A DNA stretch of 64,000 nt from Neoarius graeffei (taxonomy: Eukaryota; Chordata; Actinopteri; Siluriformes; Ariidae): NCBI RefSeq assembly GCF_027579695.1, contig NC_083579.1, positions 68,706,871-68,770,870 on the forward strand, in the 5' to 3' direction. Numbering within the stretch: position 1 is the stretch's first letter; the number at the start of each line of letters is the position of its first letter. The notes beneath the pieces were generated by a model, which worked only from the letters and a program-made list of their open reading frames with translations, searched no databases and had not been told where the DNA came from. Positions 1 through 11,174 of the stretch are shown piece by piece. The position numbers were made by a program, and so were the translations under genes.

Positions 1-903
1 GGGGAAAAAAATAAAAATAAAAAAAATCACACACCTTTTGGTGAAGTAGCTTCATCTCATACCGGGAAAAAAAAAATCCAACCTTTTAACTGAAAAAATG
101 TATTCACAGAAACGTCCCACCAAAAAACATTTTTTTAACTTAAAAAAAAATATATATATATATCACGTGCCACTATTATTGGCACCCCTGGAAATGATAG
201 TGAACACAGTGTAACCGAAGCATGTTTCCTGTTTAAATTGTACAGTTTTGAGTTGATTGGAGTGTGTAGGAACTTTCAAGCTGTAATCCATGACTTCCTG
301 ATTAGATGGCATACAAATATGAGGTGACACAGAGGCCAAATTCCCTTAGTAATCCATCAACATGGGAAAGATAAGAGAACACACAAACCAAATGAGGGAG
401 AAGTGTGTTGAACGTCATAAGTAAGTCAGGGAACGGTTATAAAAACAAAAAATAGCTACTCGCCTGAAAATGTCCATTTCTACTGTTAGGGCAATAATAA
501 TAATAATAAAAAAAAAGTGGACACCAACTGGAACGGTTACAAACTTGCCTGCCAGAGGACACGAGGATTCTGCACAGAGGAACGTGATACCCCGCTCTGT
601 ATCTCCAACTTTATAAAATGTTACAGGAGAAGACTCAGTGCTGTTTTACTGGCAAAGAGAGGTTGTACAAAGTATTAAATGGCAGGGGTGCCAATAATAG
701 CGCCACATTATTTTCAACAAAAACATTTCTTGGTAAGGGATTTGTTTTTCCCTGAACAAATTTATTTCAATTAAAGGCTGGATTTTTCTTTTTTTTTTTT
801 TCAACGTGAGATTAAGCGACTTCACCAAAAGATGGATTTTTTCCCCCACCCCCTTTTTTTTACTCATCTTTACAAGGGGTGCCAATAATTGTGGAGGGCA
901 CTG
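1..903. mobile_element. Tc1-like non-autonomous element, left end cut by window
   Basis: The right terminus ends ...GGAGGGCACTG followed by TA at 904-905, the classic Tc1/mariner boundary. The motif 'ggggtgccaataatt' at about 877-891 is repeated in inverted form at about 186-200 ('attattggcacccct') and again near 684. The stretch 800-835 ('gacttcaccaaaag...') is the inverse of 30-60. The copy is therefore a foldback-like deletion derivative whose outer left end lies outside the window. There is no usable transposase; the short ORFs across it are composition artefacts. Confidence 0.75.
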
Positions 904-1409
904 TATTTAGAATACATTATGTCTAACATCATAAATGAGCAACCAGTCACAGCACTTAAATAAGGACTGAATGAACAGAAGCAAAATTTGCTGCAGTACA
1001 GGTAGAGAAACAAAGATTTACTCCAAGTGGTTATAATTCCATATGATATAATTTTTAACTCCAAGATGCTTCATCAAAGTTTTTTCCAGTATTCAAACTA
1101 GAAAATCTTGCCATAATGTTCCTTTAACTTCATTTCCCATGTAGCAGTACGTATGAAAATCAAACATAATCTTAGCAATTCAGTGAAACCAAACTGCTGT
1201 TGTTCCTTCAAATAATATTTAGTCTTTTCGGTGCTTTGTTCTAAAAATCTACGCAAACGTTTCCTATATTAACTTTAGACGTGAGGTTTGGCAAGAATAT
1301 CAGTCTTGTGTTTGAGTTTTGTTTTACCTACATCTTGGATCTCAAGGGCTACGGTCCTGGAGGTTACAAACCTTATGGAAGGATTCCCAGTAATGGGAAA
1401 TATGGGTTT

Positions 1410-1690
1410 GTATTTCCAGCACAACAACATACAGTAAAAAAAAACTCATCATCTCGCAGCTTTAAAAGTAGACGGCCTTTTGATTTCGTAAAATTTAGTT
1501 CCCTCTGAAATTTGGTCATTGTGATATGTTTATTTCTGTAACATAGAAAAAAAAATATATCAGGCCATTCTGTGGCTGGGAAGTTATTTAATTTGAGGGG
1601 ATTCCTGAGCAAATAATGTGCATGAAATCGCTCGCTTCGCGCAGTCAAGCAGACAGAGGAAGTCCGTGTGCGCATGCACACGCTTAAAGT
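1410..1690. repeat. Interspersed repeat shared with 20315-20540
   Basis: The stretch around 'ggccattctgtggctgggaagttatttaattt...gcaaataatgtg' and the following 'cgcttcgcgc...acagaggaagtccg' recurs in inverse orientation at about 20340-20450. It is a dispersed element fragment of unknown class next to the THAP-bearing element. No coding capacity is evident. Confidence 0.6.
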
Positions 1691-2326
1691 GCATATCCTG
1701 GACCAATTTTGTTTTTTTTTTATATGAAAGTATGTCCCTTTACACACTCATCCAGAAGAGTAATTTTGCACAAGGCCATCTGTCTACAGCAGAAAAAAAT
1801 AAAATAACAAAATGCGTCTGGAAAAATCCCAAGGGAGTCTGGAGCCAGATTCGTGACGTCACCTGCGGAAGCGCCAGCAGGCTGCGAGAGCTTTACACGG
1901 TTTCAGTGCACAGCCTGTGTAGACCAAGCGCTCCCATTTCTCTCTCATTGTCCGGTCTTTTGGAAAACGATGAGTACTGATCCCATCAAGATTGGTGTTG
2001 CTACACCCTCCTACGATACATCTGTTAACCATTTTAATAATTACACAATAACGTTGAAGAAAATTGCAGAAAACCACCAGGTTGTTTTCTCATAAATAAA
2101 CCAGCGCTGACGTAGGATTCAGAGGGAGGCGTCCCGCACGCGACGTCATGAAAATCAATGTTTGCCGGGAAATCCAAACGCCAAGTTTTTCAGAGGCGGA
2201 CCAATTCACCTCAAATGGCTTGATTTCAACTGAATTTTTCTGGTATTGCGCAAGGGAAAAAAAATTGCACAAAATGCACAATGTTACAGATATTTGACCA
2301 AAGTTTAATATAAAATAGGAGAATTA
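1684..2326 (-). mobile_element. TTAA-type (Kolobok-like) element with THAP exon, copy 1
   Basis: This is one of three near-identical copies (others at 31397-32021 and 49791-50458). The left end reads TTAAAGTGCATATC. The right end is interrupted by the Tc1-type MITE that begins at 2327, so the usual GATATGCACT-TTAA end is missing. On the minus strand it carries a THAP-like first exon (2032-1863) preceded by a conserved leader. TTAA target duplications combined with a THAP domain are known for the Kolobok superfamily; the family assignment is my inference. Confidence 0.65.
1859..2032 (-). CDS. THAP-domain exon inside repeat (copy 1)
   Basis: A 57-residue reading frame starts MVNRCIVGGCSNTN and contains HRFP and EKW.RLV. 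These are the N-terminal signatures of a THAP C2CH DNA-binding finger (C5-x4-C10, then W33). The frame ends at AGG-TGA, where CAG|GTGACG is a good splice donor (exon end at 1863), so this looks like exon 1 of a transposase. A distal CxxH is not seen in frame: C52 is followed by F55 where His would be expected. The exon probably needs the missing downstream exons to function. No transposase core is present. Confidence 0.6.
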   Translation of the reverse strand: MVNRCIVGGCSNTNLDGISTHRFPKDRTMREKWERLVYTGCALKPCKALAACWRFRR

Positions 2327-2856
2327 CACTACCGTTCAAAAGTTTGGGATCACTTTGAAATTTCTTTATTTTTGAAAGAAAAGCACTGTTCTTTTCAATG
2401 AAGATTACTTTAAACTAATCAGAAATCCACTCTATACATTGCTAATGTGGTAAATGACTATTCTAGCTGCAAATGTCTGGTTTTTGGTGCAATATCTCCA
2501 TAGGTGTATAGAGGCCCATTTCCAGCAACTCTCACTCCAGTGTTCTAATGGTACAATGTGTTTGCTCATTGCCTCAGAAGGCTAATGGATGATTAGAAAA
2601 CCCTTGTACAATCATGTTAGCACAGCTGAAAACAGTTGAGCTCTTTAGAGAAGCTATAAAACTGACCTTCCTTTGAGCAGATTGACTTTCTGGAGCATCA
2701 CATTTGTGGGGTCGATTAAATGCTCAAAATGGCCAGAAAAATGTCTCGACTATATTTTCTATTCATTTTACAACTTATGGTGGGAAATAAAAGTGTGACT
2801 TTTCATGGAAAACACACAAAATTGTCTGGGTGACCCCAAACTTTTGAACGGTAGTG
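2327..2856. mobile_element. Tc1-type MITE, copy 1
   Basis: The termini are CACTACCGTTCAAAAGTTTGGG and its inverse CCCAAACTTTTGAACGGTAGTG. The left flank is TA; the right flank has drifted to CA. The internal sequence is about 95% identical by eye, in reverse orientation, to the copy at 6316-6850. It has no coding capacity. It inserted into the right end of the THAP-bearing element. Confidence 0.9.
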
Positions 2857-3315
2857 CACGTTGTAATTACATTACACCCCCGAGAAAATTTTGGAAATTG
2901 GTGCTTTTTTAGGGCCATTCTGAGTGAATACAGGGGACTAAAATGAACTGGGACATGTTGGTTTTGGGGGGAGAAAATTGTTGATTTTTTTTTTTCAATT
3001 ATCTGAAAAATAAAACCAAACCACAACCACTCATGATTTTCTCATGAGTGATACTCATAACTCACCACATTCACACAAAGTAAAAGACTTCTCTGGTAAA
3101 TTTGTATACTATCAACTTTCAAACAGTGAATATTATTTTCTTAACTTTACTACACAAATGCAGATTACATACCATCAATATTTATAGATAACATAATGGA
3201 ACACTCAATTAGCAATACTCAAATAGTTGTACTGGAACGTCTATTTCCTTTTTATACCCATGATTAATGTCAAGTCACTTTGATTACTTTTAATTATCAA
3301 CTTCCTTTCACTTTT

Positions 3316-3494
3316 TTTTTTTTAAAGATTTTTTTGGGGCTTTTTTCACCTTTATTGGATAGGACAGTGTAGAGACAGGACAGGAAAGGAAATGAGTGGG
3401 AGAGAGATCGGGGAGGGATCGGGAAATGACCTCGGGTCGGAATCGAACCCGGGCCCCCGGATTTATGGTATGGCGCCTTAGCCACGACGCCCCC
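3316..3494 (-). mobile_element. Short tRNA-derived SINE (family B), copy 1
   Basis: The minus strand starts GGGGGCGTCGTGG and has a B-box-like 'gggttcgattccgacc', a body containing 'cccgatccctcccc', and an A-rich 3' tail. It is flanked by a long direct repeat, 'aacttcctttcactttt', on both sides. It matches the elements at 44644-44820 and 30196-30366. Confidence 0.88.
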
Positions 3495-3797
3495 AACTTC
3501 CTTTCACTTTTAATCTCATCAATATCAAGTCAGATTATTTATTCAGTTCTGATTGGTTTACTTCAGAAGATGACTGTTTCAGTTCCAACAGTGTTTTGTT
3601 TCTTTTTGCGAATATATCGTGAAATGTTCATTGCATATTTGGAACATGGTGTTTTGGGTGGATGACAACCCTGATTTCATGTTTTGAGCGATAGTTTGTG
3701 AGGTTTGTGAGGGAATTTTTAATGGATGAACATTATTATTCTCTGTGTTTGTGTGTTGAGCTCAAGTGACCTATACTGAGAAAGATGTTTTTTCCTA

Positions 3798-4232
3798 TGT
3801 TGTAATCGCTTTTCTGTGGCCTTGGTGGTAATGAGCAGGGTGCTTGAGTTCATCCTAGCTTGCATCTTCTCATGATGTAACCACCTTTCCTGACCTTGGT
3901 GGTGATAAGCAGGGTGCCCGAGTTCTCATAACTACGCATCCGCCCGCACGCCAGGTGCACGCTCTAACGAAGCTTCATAGAAAATCTTGAGCCAATCACG
4001 TGAAGACACAAGCAGTGAGCGAATGCTTTCAGAGTATAATAGATAACATTCCTAAAACACAACTCAGAGTGCGCGTACTCTCAGCATCGTCAGAAGTGAT
4101 GTCTTCTTCTATTCTTCTCTTTCCTTTCCTATTTTATATATCTTTATATGATCTACTATAATAAATGACCGAAAAGACAACTGTTAAGCGCTCTGAAGTG
4201 TTTATTAGAAATTTCCATTACAGGTTACAACA
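3798..4232 (+). repeat. Candidate solo LTR
   Basis: The segment begins TGTTGTAA and ends TTACAACA, an 8-bp perfect inverted pair of TG...CA type. Near the 3' end it has an AATAAA (about 4162) and TATA-like motifs. A roughly 80-bp unit ('ccttggtggt...gcagggtgc') is repeated near its start. I could not find a matching 4-6 bp target duplication or a second LTR, so the boundaries and class are tentative. Confidence 0.35.
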
Positions 4233-4599
4233 CCCCGACAGCCCCTCAATACCTAGTGACATGGGCTGCTCGACATTCCATCGCGGCATCGATAATTAAT
4301 TCGCGCATGCGCAGAACGCTTATCAACAAAGATGGCGGCGCCCATCGAAGCAAACTTTGACCATAAATACAGTCAAAATATTGAATTATCAAGCGATAAT
4401 TGGCCTCAAATGTACCAATTATCGTGAACCCTTATAGATTCACGCGTTTCGAACCGCATCCATGCTAAAATCGTATGAATCCCATATAAACTGAATAGAC
4501 GGTCGTAGCCTCATAGTGCTACTGTCAAAAACGTAGTGACTACGCATGAATTGTAGTGATTGGCATCTCTGTATTACTTAATCAGCACATATACCAACG

Positions 4600-5056
4600 T
4601 TCAAGACCATACCATTCATAGTTTTCAAATTCTGCTCCGGAAACAAAACCTACCCCAAAGACTAACCTGAGAGACTAAATCTGAAATTGTTTCCATGGAA
4701 ACATGAAAAATTGAAATTTCTCAAATTTCTTAGGATGAAAAGGCACATCTACATCACCTTGTTAACATGCATACCAAGTTTCAAATCTGTATCATGAATA
4801 GTTTTGGAAACGAACATTGCTTTTAGAAACTAAGTCAAAATCTATTTTTTTTATGTAAAAATTTGAAAAATACTTCTTTTTTTTTTTCCAAAAATCCAAA
4901 ATAGCAAAAGGCACCAGTTCACATCTTGCTTGATATGTATACAAAGTTTCATGAAGACATCTTCAGCAATTTTAAAAATATGGCCCGGAAACGAAAACGT
5001 GACCGGACGGACGGAACCCGTTTCTATATCCCCCGCCAACCTTCGTTTGGGCGAGG
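4600..5056. repeat. Degenerate interspersed repeat ('...cccgccaaccttcg...gagggata')
   Basis: This stretch has reiterated clauses of the type 'cataccaagtttca...' and ends with 'ggacggacgg...cccgccaaccttcgtttgggcgagggata'. The style matches the repeats at 16985-17280 and 31020-32900. No ORF is conserved. It lies in sequence downstream of vash1 exon 4 in the gene's orientation. Confidence 0.5.
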
Positions 5057-5306
5057 GATAAAAACCTAATAAAATTGGAAGTCTGTGATTCGAATTCAGT
5101 AGTTTTCGGTCCACTAAACAAAAAGAACTGGGTGTTGGGAAAATTCTTTTTACGACCTACACTTGAAAAATCTGAAAGGCGGTCTACCTTTAACACATCT
5201 GCATTGTCCATGTGTAGTCGGGCTGTTGCTGTTCCATTAAAAAGTCTTACGTTAATAAAATGAATGACGTGAGAACGTGTACAGTGAAGTCCATGTGGAA
5301 GGATAC

Positions 5307-5381
5307 ATTCCAAGGATTACAGCCTCCAAACATTTGATCGGTAGACATTCTCTGGTCATTTCCTTTGCTATGTCCATTAAC
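5307..5381 (-). CDS. vash1: vash1 exon 4 (catalytic cysteine exon)
   Basis: The minus strand reads cag|G TTA ATG GAC... and encodes (A)LMDIAKEM..., ...LPIKCLEAVILG, ending AAT|GTATCC (75 nt, phase 2 in and 2 out). The Cys in LPIKCLEA corresponds to the active-site cysteine of vasohibin, a transglutaminase-like cysteine peptidase; the partner His and Ser would lie on the next exons. Those exons are not in the window. Exons 3 and 4 are separated by a repeat-filled 7.1-kb intron. Confidence 0.9.
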
Positions 5382-6315
5382 CTGTGACAGAAACAGACAC
5401 TGAGATCAAATATCAACACGCTCTGCTTTATCTATTGTTACTCTGAACAATGAGTTCCGCTTGGGTTTTCCCTGGATACTCAGTTTTCCGTCCACCAACA
5501 CATTAATTTGCCCCGAGTGTGTGTACTGTATGTAGTGTACTGCTTTTGGATTAGCATTTAGTCACAAGTGTATTAGAATGTATTCCTGTCTTGTGCGTAG
5601 TGATAAGACTCCAGCTTTACCATGACTCTGACCAGGATAAAGCAGTTATTCAAGATGAGTAAAAAAAAATGCTGAAAGCGGAAATGGGACACAGCTCTGT
5701 GCAGACAGTCAGTAATACTAATCGAATCAAATCAAATAACACATCTTGTACTAAAAATAATAGCACCGACATCTATGGCATTTCGAGCAGATCGCACACA
5801 TCCGGTGTAATGCGACGCTGAAATGAAATTTCCTTCAGTTGATGTCATTGGCCCTGTAATAATCATCAGCCAATCCATAAACATCCTCAGCTGCTTCCTG
5901 CGTCTCAGCCTGCCAGAAACAGCGACAGGAACAAGATGCTGGCAAAAGATATGAAACATCATGTGCAAATAAAACCTATTCGCATGGGCTGCTTGTAATT
6001 TCCTTCCTAAAAACAGCTCAGCCGAGTGTGTCCAGGGTAACGTAAGCAATAAACACGACCATCCTGCTTCCACCAGAAGACCAGCTGTACCAGCAAGGTT
6101 CTGTTCATCAGCATGACCATGCTGGTGCAGCAACAAAACCAGAACGACACAAATCCGCATTAATCAGCTGGGGCCGGTATGGGATTTCCGTTTAAGCTGT
6201 TTATTTATTTATAGCAGAGCTGTGCACTCACCAGCCATGTTATTAGGAACAGCTGTACATTCATGCAATTATCTAACCAGCCAATCGCGTGGCAGCAGCG
6301 CAATGCATGTAGCTA

Positions 6316-6850
6316 CACTACCGTTCAAAAGTTTGGGGTCACCCAGACAATTTTGTGTGTTTTCCATGAAAAGTCACACTTTTATTTACCACCATAAGTT
6401 GTAAAATGAATAGAAAATATATAGTCAAGACATTTTTCTGGCCATTTTGAGCATTTAATCGACCCCACAAATGTGATGCTCCAGAAACTCAATCTGCTCA
6501 AAGGAAGGTCAGTTTTATAGCTTCTCTAAAGAGCTCAACTGTTTTCAGCTGTGCTAACATGATTGTACAAGGGTTTTCTAATCATCCATTAGCCTTCTGA
6601 GGCAATGAGCAAACACATTGTACCATTAGAACACTGGAGTGAGAGTTGCTGGAAATGGGCCTCTATACACCTATGGAGATATTGCACCAAAAACCAGACG
6701 ACATTTGCAGCTAGAATAGTCATTTACCACATTAGCAATGTATAGAGTGGATTTCTGATTAGTTTAAAGTGATCTTCATTGAAAAGAACAGTGCTTTTCG
6801 TTCAAAAATAAGGACATTTCAAAGTGACCCCAAACTTTTGAACGGTAGTG
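6316..6850. mobile_element. Tc1-type MITE, copy 2
   Basis: The termini CACTACCGTTC... and ...GAACGGTAGTG are flanked by TA on both sides (6314-6315, 6851-6852), as expected for Tc1/mariner. At 535 bp it is non-coding and collinear in reverse with 2327-2856. Confidence 0.93.
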
Positions 6851-7184
6851 TATATACAACTTCAGCGATTATTCACATCAAACATCAGAAATGGGGGAAA
6901 AAAAAAAAAAAGTGTGATCTCTGGGACTTTAACCGTGACACAGTTGTTGGTGGCAGACGGGCTGATCTGAATATTCCAGAAGCTGCTGATCGCCTGGGAG
7001 TTTCACACACAGAATGGTGTGAAAACAAAATAAAGAAAGAAACATCCAGCGAGTGGCAGTTCTGTTGGCGGAAACGGCTTTTTGATACGAGAGGTCGGAT
7101 AAGAACGGCCACAAAGGTTTGAGCTGATAGGAACTCAAATAACCACATTTTACAACTGTGGTCATCAGAAAAGCATCTCAGAAT

Positions 7185-7420
7185 GGACAAGTCAAGTCTG
7201 TTTGTACGGTATAGCGCTTTTAACAATAGACATTGTTCCAAAGCAGCTTTACAGAATCTGAATGACCCAAGACATGAGCTAATTTTATCCCTAATCTATC
7301 CCCAATGAGCACGCCTGTGGCGACGGTGGCGAGGAAAAACTCCCTCAGACGACATGAGGAAGAAACCTCGAGAGGAACCAGACTCAAAAGGGAACCCATC
7401 CTCATCTGGGCAACAACAGA
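7185..7420 (-). repeat. Retroposon tail repeat (family R), copy 1
   Basis: The minus strand reads 'gatgggttcccttttgag...tggttcctct...gtttcttcctcatgtcgtctgagggagtttttcctcgccaccg...' and ends near 'gctttggaacaatgtctattgttaaaagcgctatac'. It recurs at 11555-11790 and 48990-49200, the latter ending 'caaataaacttga'. It is probably the 3' end of a LINE or SINE; the class is not assigned. Confidence 0.7.
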
Positions 7421-7619
7421 CAACATGACTATAACATTAACAGTTTGAACATGAAGTCAGTTTTGTTGATGTTATAAACTCTTCATTAATGGAAACTTGA
7501 GTACAAAACTGTTCATGACGACTGCATTCCTAAAGTTAAAAAAAAAAAAAGCTCTTTAAAGCTTAAAGAGCTTTTTTATTTTATTTTATTTTATTTCTTT
7601 TTCTATTTTTTTCTGTGTG

Positions 7620-8185
7620 TTTGTGTAGTTTGATGTTTGAGTGTTTTGCCCGCCGGTTGTGGTGTAGCTCCGGACCCAGTTTTGGGTGTCGGTTCCCTCC
7701 AGGCCTTGGTTCGCTGTGGGCGATGCCTGCGCTCCCAGCTATGGACTGCAGTGAGCTCGTTGCTCATTTTACATCGTGGTTGTCCAGCGCTCTGCGCTTT
7801 AACGCTCGGCGTGATGTTCCGAGCGATGTTGCTCGGTGGTGTCGCGGCGGCTGTGCAGGCGGTTTGGGACACACCAGCACTCTACATGGCGGAGCTTCTC
7901 TGCTCGCTTTGTGGATCCACGACGTGGTGTTCGAGTGATGTTGCTGACGGCGTCACGGTGGCGGTGCTGGAGATGTGGGACTCGTTTTCGTGCGCCTTTT
8001 GGTGGGACTGTGGCTGCTACACCACGGGAATTACATCCTGACCCCTACTTGGTGGACTTTTTACTTTTTATTTATTTATTTATTATTATCTTTTTCTTTT
8101 TTTCCTTGTCTATAATTGTAAAGTGTCCTTGGGTTTTTTGAAAGGCGCTATATAAATTTAACTACTTATTATTATTATTATAATA
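7620..8185 (+). repeat. GC-rich retroposon with (ATT)n tail
   Basis: A GC-rich block (7640-8040) is followed by a T-rich segment and the tail 'gtaaagtgtccttgggttttttgaaaggcgctatataaattt', then (ATT)n. That tail style is typical of fish non-LTR 3' ends. ORFs of 101-134 codons cross it in several frames, but none resembles a protein family. I treat it as non-coding retroposon sequence. Confidence 0.5.
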
Positions 8186-8704
8186 AAGTTAGCAAGCCAA
8201 CTGTAGTCCTCAGCCATAAAAGCATTACTGTAAACAACACACTGAGCCTTGAGGTGGATGTGCTACAAGAGCAGAAAACCTACATGTGGTCCTGGGGGTT
8301 AAAAACTTTTGTCATCCAGTAAAGATATTGTAAGGTTTCTGTCTCTGACTTAATTTTTATATATTTTATATTTATTCATCAACACATACATTGAGTACGC
8401 ATATCAGGTGAAAATTCAAATTCAGTCCAAATTGCTGGAAACTGCTCTCACTGAATTCAGAACATACTTTTTACACAATTAAAAAATGTTTATCCGTTCT
8501 TGAGATATTACAAATCAAAGATTGAAAAAACGGCTTAATTTTTAGAAAACTTCTGTATGAGGATCACGTGGTCCAAAATGGGCCTCATTAACCAATGAGA
8601 TCAAATGTTTTTTCTTAATAACTTTTTTTTTCCCCCAAGATATTCACATGGAAATTGGCAGCACACAGATGGCTGTATACCGAATACAAAGTTTTAAAGA
8701 TTAA

Positions 8705-9423
8705 AGGAACAGTCCACCGTACTTCCATAATGAAATATGCTCTTATCTGAATTGAGACGAGCTGCTCCATACCTCTCCGAGCTTTGCACGACCTCCCAGT
8801 CAGTCAGACGCGCTGTCACTCCTGTTAGCAATGTAGCTAGGCTCAGTATGGCCAATGGTATTTTTTGGGGCTGTAGTTAGATGCGACCAAACTCTTCTGC
8901 GTTTTTCCTGTTTACATAGGTTTATATGACCAGTGATATGAAACAAGTTCAGTTACACAAATTGAAACGTCGCGATTTTCTATGCTATGGAAAGTCCGCA
9001 CTATAATGACAGGCGTACTAACACCTTCTGCGCGCTTCGGCAGCGCATTGATATCTGAGCTCCATATCAATGCGCTGCCGAAGCGCGCAGAAGGTGTTAG
9101 TACGCCTGTCATTATAGTGCGGACTTTCCATAGCATAGAAAATCGCGACGTTTCAATTTGTGTAACTGAACTTGTTTCATATCACTGGTCATATAAACCT
9201 ATGTAAACAGGAAAAACGCGGAAGAGTTTGGTCGCATCTAACTACAGCCCCAAAAAATACCATTGGCCATACTGAGCCTAGCTACATTGCTAACAGGAGT
9301 GACAGCGCGTCTGACTGCGTCTGACTGACTGGGAGGTCGCGCAAAGCTCGGAGAGGTACGGAGCAGCTCGTCTCAATTCAGATAAGAGCATATTTCATTA
9401 TGGAAGTACGGTGGACTGTTCCT
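8705..9423. mobile_element. TTAA-flanked long foldback element
   Basis: TTAA is present on both sides (8701-8704, 9424-9427). The left arm (8705-9054) is the reverse complement of the right arm (9064-9423), differing by scattered bases and a roughly 10-bp tandem duplication ('tctgactgcg') on the right. The loop is only about 9 nt. The terminal sequence is AGGAACAGTCCACC. TTAA duplications fit piggyBac or Kolobok elements. The two mirrored 74-codon ORFs are by-products of the palindrome. Confidence 0.9.
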
Positions 9424-9911
9424 TTAATAAAACAATTATGCAAAATACTACTGAATTAGTATTAATTAAGCTAATTTGGTAAAAACGTTAAATCAGTACA
9501 CTCTCTTCTCTAAAGTTTCACCAAATGGCTTTCTTTGTGCAATATAAAGCTGATCTTAACTCTCATTTATACATCACAAAGACGGAGAAATCAATGTTAA
9601 TGATAAAACATGCACAAATAAGCACTGAATCTCATTCACATCTACCGTTCTCTATCAAAATAAAAAAGGAATAAAAGATTATTTCTAATTCCCTCTTTGT
9701 GCTCTGTAGGCTTTTGTATTTCTAAGTAGGGCCTACTAGTGTTTATATGAAAGAATATAAATGGTTATTTCAGTTAATATTCACAGCTTTCAAGGCAAAC
9801 CTCGAAAAAACTGCGATCCACATCCAATAAACAATTCACATTTAATTGAATTGAAATTGACACTCGCGTTTCTGACTTCCGGTTTTTAAAAAATATCATT
9901 CCGGCCACTAA

Positions 9912-10537
9912 TGCCGCTTTTCCACTACAAACGCGGCTGAGTCGGGCTGTTGAAGTTGCATTTCGACTACAACCGCGCTGAACCGTGCTGGCTGGAAGTG
10001 GGTGGACACATTGGGTGGAGTTAGTGAAAGTGGGTGGACGTCACGTGATGTCGTTAGGCGGCGCAAACAGTGACATCAGTGACCTTTTAAGCAGTAGTCT
10101 CACGACCCGGATAGTAAACAATAAACATGGAGGACATGGAGTCGTTAGTGTTGCTGGTCTTGGTGCTGTGGCTTGTTGTCACCGACAACGCCAACAGATA
10201 CTGGCAAGAGCGTATAGATGAGGCGAGGCGCATAAGGCTTCAGAAATTCTCGTAATTCTTCTTCTTCCGGGTTTACGGTGTTTACAGATCCCAGCGTGCT
10301 CGCGGGGCGTGTGTGGGCATGTGAGGACACTCCTCCTCACCAATCAGTGCACAGGGGAGTGTCTCCTCACGCCCCTCGCCCCACTCGGCTCGGCTCGCTT
10401 CAGCCCCACTCCAAAACCGTGCGAGTTTTGGGTGCTGAGCAGGGCTGAAGCGAGCTGAGTCGTGCTGCTCTGAGGTAGTCGAAACGCGAGCCGTGTCGGG
10501 CTGAAGTGAGCTGAAAAAGGCTAGTGGAAAAGGGCCA
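9912..10537 (+). mobile_element. Harbinger-type MITE (family H1), copy a
   Basis: The ends are TGCCGCTTTTCCACTAC and GTGGAAAAGGGCCA, flanked by TAA on both sides (9909-9911, 10538-10540). The 3-bp TWA duplication is typical of PIF/Harbinger. It is closely related to 25257-26448 and 36412-37106. Internally it carries a short ORF conserved between copies (10127-10255). Confidence 0.88.
10127..10255 (+). CDS. Conserved 42-codon ORF in H1 element
   Basis: The ORF begins MEDMESLVLLVLVLWLVV, followed by TDNANRYWQERIDEARR, then a stop. The same ORF is intact in the 25257 copy (minus strand) and frameshifted near its C-terminus in the 36412 copy. A hydrophobic leucine-rich start followed by a charged stretch resembles the first-exon N-terminus of some Harbinger transposases, but I cannot confirm this. 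It may be only a remnant of the parent element. Confidence 0.4.
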   Translation: MEDMESLVLLVLVLWLVVTDNANRYWQERIDEARRIRLQKFS

Positions 10538-11174
10538 TAAGATCTCGATATTTTTCATCAAAACAACTACAGTTATATTCTAAAATAGTTATTTATTTCC
10601 ATGAATCAGTTTGATTCGAAAAAAAATAAGTAGGTAAAGCTATGAAAACTCACTTCAAAGTCTCCTGTGAATCATAACATCAAAACTAGCAGACGGAAAA
10701 TGTTGCTGAATACTTCATCAGAAACAGTGAGAGCGAGAGAACATCCCTATAAAGGTTACCTGATTAATATTCACAAGTAAATTCAGATGGAAACCGATCA
10801 AGAGAGAGAGAGAGAGCCTGACCGCTTTCCCGTGACTCAAAAAGCACTGGCAGTTTCCTGACATAATGCGAGCAGAGAGTGGACTCTGTTGTACCAACTT
10901 CAACCTGCTGTTACTCCTAAAGCACTGAACAGATCTTAACGAGATAAATTTCTTTGGAAAGCAGAGATTATAAGCTTTTTAATGATAGTATTCATGACAG
11001 AAAATATTCAAGAGTTAAGCAATGACAGATTTGGAAACTCAGATGAGCGTCTGCGTGGACAATTTTCACAGCACGGCCAGCGAGCGTCTGATACGCCTAC
11101 ATCGATTCACATCAGCACAAACTTTTCCATTGTTTATCACCACTATAGTGTATTGTGGTGTAATTTTTATCGTA

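Noticed and set aside
1281-1508. 75-codon ORF with GYGPGGYKPYGR
   Set aside because: The Gly/Tyr-rich phrase is short and isolated. No neighbouring exon or family match was found.
5732-6160. 142-codon minus-strand ORF inside vash1 intron 3
   Set aside because: No recognisable domain, no splice-site support, and composition like the surrounding intron.
7637-8041. 134-codon ORF in GC-rich DNA
   Set aside because: Several frames are open because of base composition. No family motif is present, and it ends in a retroposon tail.
8912-9206. Two almost identical 74-codon ORFs on opposite strands
   Set aside because: They mirror each other because the region is a palindrome.
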